From positions 186,001 through 250,000 of the forward strand of contig NZ_JAGSPC010000001.1 of the NCBI RefSeq assembly GCF_019204045.1: 64,000 bases of DNA. The letters run 5' to 3'. A program made the translations under genes and the position numbers. This DNA comes from Erythrobacter crassostreae (lineage in GTDB: Bacteria; Pseudomonadota; Alphaproteobacteria; Sphingomonadales; Sphingomonadaceae). Positions 60,298 to 64,000 of this stretch are shown here, in pieces. Each line of letters starts with the position of its first letter. The stretch's first letter is position 1. A model generated the notes under the pieces. That model saw only the letters and a program-made list of their open reading frames with translations. It was not told the DNA's origin and did no database searches.

Positions 60298-60864
60298 ATG
60301 GGTATCATCGGTTCTACAGTTCAACCGTTCACAGCAACCGCATTCCAGGCTGGCAAAGACTTCTTCGACGTCACTGAAAAAGACATCGAAGGCAAATGGT
60401 CGGTGTTCTTCTTCTATCCGGCGGATTGGACATTTGTCTGCCCGACCGAACTTGAAGATATGGGCGAGAAGTACTCTGTGCTCCAAGATATGGGCGTCGA
60501 AGTGTATGGCGTAAGCACTGACACACATTTCAGTCACAAGGCATGGCACGACAGCTCCGAGAAAATCGGCAAGCTCCAATTCCCGTTCCTCGGCGACCAA
60601 ATGCACACCCTGTCGAACCAGTTCGGCGTACTTCGTGAAGGCGTAGGCCTTGCCGATCGTGCGACCTTCGTCGTCGATCCCGATGGCGTGATCCAGATCA
60701 TGGAAATCACCTGCGAAGGCGTAGGCCGCAATGCCAACGAGCTGACCCGCAAGATCAAAGCCGCACAATATGTGCGTGCTAACCCGGGTCAGGTTTGCCC
60801 GGCAGCGTGGGAAGAAGGCAGCGACACGCTTGCTCCTTCGCTCGACCTCGTCGGCAAAATCTAA
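60298..60864 (+). CDS. ahpC: Alkyl hydroperoxide reductase subunit C (2-Cys peroxiredoxin)
   Basis: Reduces hydrogen peroxide and organic peroxides, reduced in turn by AhpF. At 188 aa it has the peroxidatic Cys48 (FVCPTE) in YPADWTFVCPTELEDM, and the resolving Cys167 (QVCPAAW). It shows GVSTDTHFSHKAWHD and the typical C-terminal dimer arm. ATG 60298 follows AAAAGGGAAAC. An EcfG-type promoter and a 22-bp inverted repeat lie upstream. The partner gene ahpF starts about 230 nt downstream, across a structured gap. Confidence 0.97.
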   Translation: MGIIGSTVQPFTATAFQAGKDFFDVTEKDIEGKWSVFFFYPADWTFVCPTELEDMGEKYSVLQDMGVEVYGVSTDTHFSHKAWHDSSEKIGKLQFPFLGDQMHTLSNQFGVLREGVGLADRATFVVDPDGVIQIMEITCEGVGRNANELTRKIKAAQYVRANPGQVCPAAWEEGSDTLAPSLDLVGKI

Positions 60865-60972
60865 GCCTCACGGCTAACCGAACTCAGGGCCGCGCGGGTC
60901 TTACCCCCTCACCTTAATCGGCGCCCGCGCTGTCCTCTGTCCGAGCACACCCCTGCGGCTCGGATCGCAAAA

Positions 60973-61028
60973 GGGTCCGGATCACTTTCGCCATCTCCCC
61001 CTCCATCGGCGAGACGAGATCCGGACCC
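60973..61028 (+). other. Long-range hairpin between ahpC and ahpF
   Basis: GGGTCCGGATC (60973-60983) and GATCCGGACCC (61018-61028) form a perfect 11-bp stem enclosing 34 nt that contain CGCC/GGCG able to pair again. There is no U tract. It could stabilise the ahpC message or tune ahpF expression; the rest of the 230-nt gap shows no gene. Confidence 0.65.
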
Positions 61029-61096
61029 ACCGTGCCTTTAATCAGAGGCATTTGGGCGGACACCAAATTACAGCAGATTTTCCAAAAGGAACTCCG

Positions 61097-62686
61097 ATGC
61101 TCGACGGCAATATGCAGACCCAGCTCAAACAATATCTCGCCAATCTGCGCGAGCCGATTGAGCTTGTCGCGTCGCTGGACGACGGTGAGAAGTCTGCGCA
61201 AACTCGCACATTGCTGACCGAAATTGCCGAGCTTCACGATATGGTGAGCGCGCATTTTGACGGCACGCATGATCGCAAGCCGAGCTTCATCATTCGCCGC
61301 GCATCGGACGCAGACAAGTGGGTGCGGTTTGCCGGCCTGCCAATGGGCCACGAGTTTACTTCGCTTGTTCTCGCCCTGCTTTGGGCTGGTGGGCACCCGC
61401 CCAAAGTCGATGCCGATCTCATTGAACAGGTTCGCGGCCTCAAAGGTGATTTTGAGTTCGAGATGTTCTTCTCACTGAGCTGCCACAACTGCCCCGACGT
61501 GGTGCAAGCGCTGACCCTGATGGCGCTGGAAAACCCGCGCATCACCGCGACCCTGATCGAAGGCGGCACATTTCAGGATGAGGTAGAGAACCGCGGCTTG
61601 CTCGCTGTTCCTGCGACCTTCCTCAATGGTGAAAGCTTCTACAACGGCAAAATGGAACTCGCCGAAATCCTGACCAAGCTGGATAGCGGCGCAGACGAGA
61701 AAGCCGCTGAAAAGCTGACTGCGAAAGAACCATTTGAAGTGCTCGTAATCGGCGGCGGCCCTGCTGGCGCGGCGTCGGCTGTCTACACGGCCCGCAAAGG
61801 TTTCCGCACCGGCATCGCTGCGGAACGTTTCGGCGGCCAGTTGCAAGACACTCTCGGCATCGAAAACCTGCCTGGCACAAGCTACACCGAAGGGCCAAAA
61901 CTTTCGGACAATCTCAAGAAGCAGACGCTTGAAAACGAGATCGACCTGATGGATCTCGCCCGCGCCACACAGCTAAAACCGGCCAGCGAAGCGGGCGGCA
62001 TGCACGAGATTACATTTGCCAATGGCGCTGTGATGAAATCCCGCTCACTTATCCTTTCGACCGGTGCGCGCTGGCGCAATCTCGGTGTTCCGGGCGAAGC
62101 GGAATACCGCAACAAAGGCGTGGCCTATTGCCCGCACTGCGACGGGCCACTGTTTAAAGGAAAGCGGATCGCTGTGATCGGCGGCGGTAACTCCGGCGTT
62201 GAAGCCGCCATCGATCTTGCCAAGATCGTCGGTCACGTCACTTTGATCGAGTTCGACAACAAACTGCGCGCCGACGAAGTGTTGCAACGCAAGCTGCGCT
62301 CAATGCCCAATGTCGAGATCGTGACCAACGGTCAGACCACGGAGATCACCGGCGATGGATCGCGCACCAACGGGCTCGTCCTGAAAGACCGCGAAAGCGG
62401 CGAGGAGCGCGCCATCGAGCTCGAAGGTGTGTTTGTTCAGATCGGCCTCGTTCCCAATACGGAATGGCTTGCCGATAGCGGGCTAGAGCTTTCCAAGCAC
62501 GGCGAAATCGTCGTCGACCAGCACGGTGCGACAAGCCTGCCGGGCATCTATGCGGCAGGCGATGCGACTATCGTTCCCGACAAACAGATCGTTGTTGCCA
62601 TGGGCACCGGCGCAACCGCTGGTCTGGGCGCCTTCGACTACCTGATCCGCAACGAGCCGGTCGAAGGCATCGCCCAAGCCGCTTAA
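61097..62686 (+). CDS. ahpF: Alkyl hydroperoxide reductase subunit F
   Basis: FAD enzyme that passes electrons from NADH to AhpC. The start at 61097 ([10 protein letters not shown]) follows AAGGA and gives 529 aa, close to the usual 521. The N-terminal double-thioredoxin domain has SCHNCPDV (CxxC). The reductase domain carries FAD motif [17 protein letters not shown], the redox pair CPHCDG ([13 protein letters not shown]), NAD site [16 protein letters not shown], and the C-terminal FAD motif GIYAAGDAT. It follows ahpC in the same orientation across a structured gap and precedes katG. Confidence 0.96.
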   Translation: MLDGNMQTQLKQYLANLREPIELVASLDDGEKSAQTRTLLTEIAELHDMVSAHFDGTHDRKPSFIIRRASDADKWVRFAGLPMGHEFTSLVLALLWAGGHPPKVDADLIEQVRGLKGDFEFEMFFSLSCHNCPDVVQALTLMALENPRITATLIEGGTFQDEVENRGLLAVPATFLNGESFYNGKMELAEILTKLDSGADEKAAEKLTAKEPFEVLVIGGGPAGAASAVYTARKGFRTGIAAERFGGQLQDTLGIENLPGTSYTEGPKLSDNLKKQTLENEIDLMDLARATQLKPASEAGGMHEITFANGAVMKSRSLILSTGARWRNLGVPGEAEYRNKGVAYCPHCDGPLFKGKRIAVIGGGNSGVEAAIDLAKIVGHVTLIEFDNKLRADEVLQRKLRSMPNVEIVTNGQTTEITGDGSRTNGLVLKDRESGEERAIELEGVFVQIGLVPNTEWLADSGLELSKHGEIVVDQHGATSLPGIYAAGDATIVPDKQIVVAMGTGATAGLGAFDYLIRNEPVEGIAQAA

Positions 62687-62725
62687 GTGCCGGCCTGATC
62701 GTCAAAACCAATCAATCAACGCATA

Positions 62726-62746
62726 TTAATCGATTGGACTGATTAA
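62726..62746. promoter_or_regulatory. Inverted repeat before katG (TTAATC-N9-GATTAA)
   Basis: TTAATC (62726-62731) and GATTAA (62741-62746) are perfect 6-bp inverted arms 9 nt apart, with internal ATC-N9-GAT, a shape common to LysR-type operators such as OxyR. It sits about 70 nt before the katG ATG. Regulator identity is inference. Confidence 0.45.
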
Positions 62747-62812
62747 AGCGTTTCCATCATCTTCTTGCCATCACGCTCGGTCATGCCGAGTCTCAACAGC
62801 GAGAGGAGATGA

Positions 62813-64000
<1,188 letters not shown>

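Noticed and set aside
62726..62746. CtrA site before katG
   Set aside because: CtrA needs TTAA-N7-TTAA; the spacing here is 13.

Overview
The window reads as a chromosomal segment of a moderately GC-rich alphaproteobacterium, most likely Sphingomonadales and probably Erythrobacteraceae. This is inferred from the PhyR-NepR-EcfG general stress module, class I PHA synthase with a phasin, several desaturases, a PEP-CTERM-like exported protein and SigF/NrsF-type regulation. No phage, integrase, insertion sequence, rRNA or CRISPR array was seen. Genes are tightly packed, with many 4-nt start/stop overlaps and several convergent pairs that overlap at their 3' ends.

Layout. 1-2.4 kb: PHA synthase (5' end outside the window) and a phasin with a histone-H1-like N-terminal tail. 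2.4-9 kb: clpS, DUF427, lptF-lptG, acetyltransferases and a desaturase. 9.2-12.7 kb: the general stress response locus (phyR, CHASE/HWE kinase, nepR, ecfG), with one symmetric GGAAC-N17-GTTCC element that fits an EcfG promoter in both directions. 12.7-22.4 kb: symporter, glmM, thiD, YHYH protein, LOG protein, tRNA-Gln, ppx/gppA, rlmE, cytochrome c and pheA. 22.4-30.1 kb: a DUF4129-DUF4350-MoxR-DUF58-SpoIIM-RDD operon continuing through a GNAT gene into a class A beta-lactamase. 30-35.7 kb: desaturase, isoaspartyl peptidase, mechanosensitive channel, SDR and hydrolase.

35.7-39.7 kb is the most interesting region. It is a bufferin-type RiPP locus: a four-cysteine DUF2282 precursor, a DUF692 multinuclear iron oxygenase, its DUF2063 partner and DoxX, with an ECF sigma factor (SigF-like) and a DUF1109/NrsF anti-sigma. 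The precursor and the maturation genes are divergent. Two back-to-back matches to GTAACC-N16-CGAA lie between them, one perfect and one 5/6 in the -35, so both arms are probably driven by the locally encoded sigma factor.

39.7-53 kb: ispG operon with a histone-deacetylase-family protein, a flavoprotein, two L,D-transpeptidases, an EamA transporter, acnA and two exported rhodaneses (one with its ribosome binding site inside a hairpin). 53-55 kb: a Ser/Thr/Gly-rich tandem-repeat protein with a PEP-CTERM-like tail. 55-60 kb: ruvA and ruvB separated by a DsrE gene, aroC, a BLUF blue-light sensor and a desaturase. 60.1-64 kb: a peroxide-defence block (ahpC, ahpF, katG, the last cut by the window end). 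An EcfG-type promoter precedes ahpC and another precedes clpS, tying these genes to the stress sigma factor encoded at 12 kb. All functional statements rest on motif reading, without database searches.
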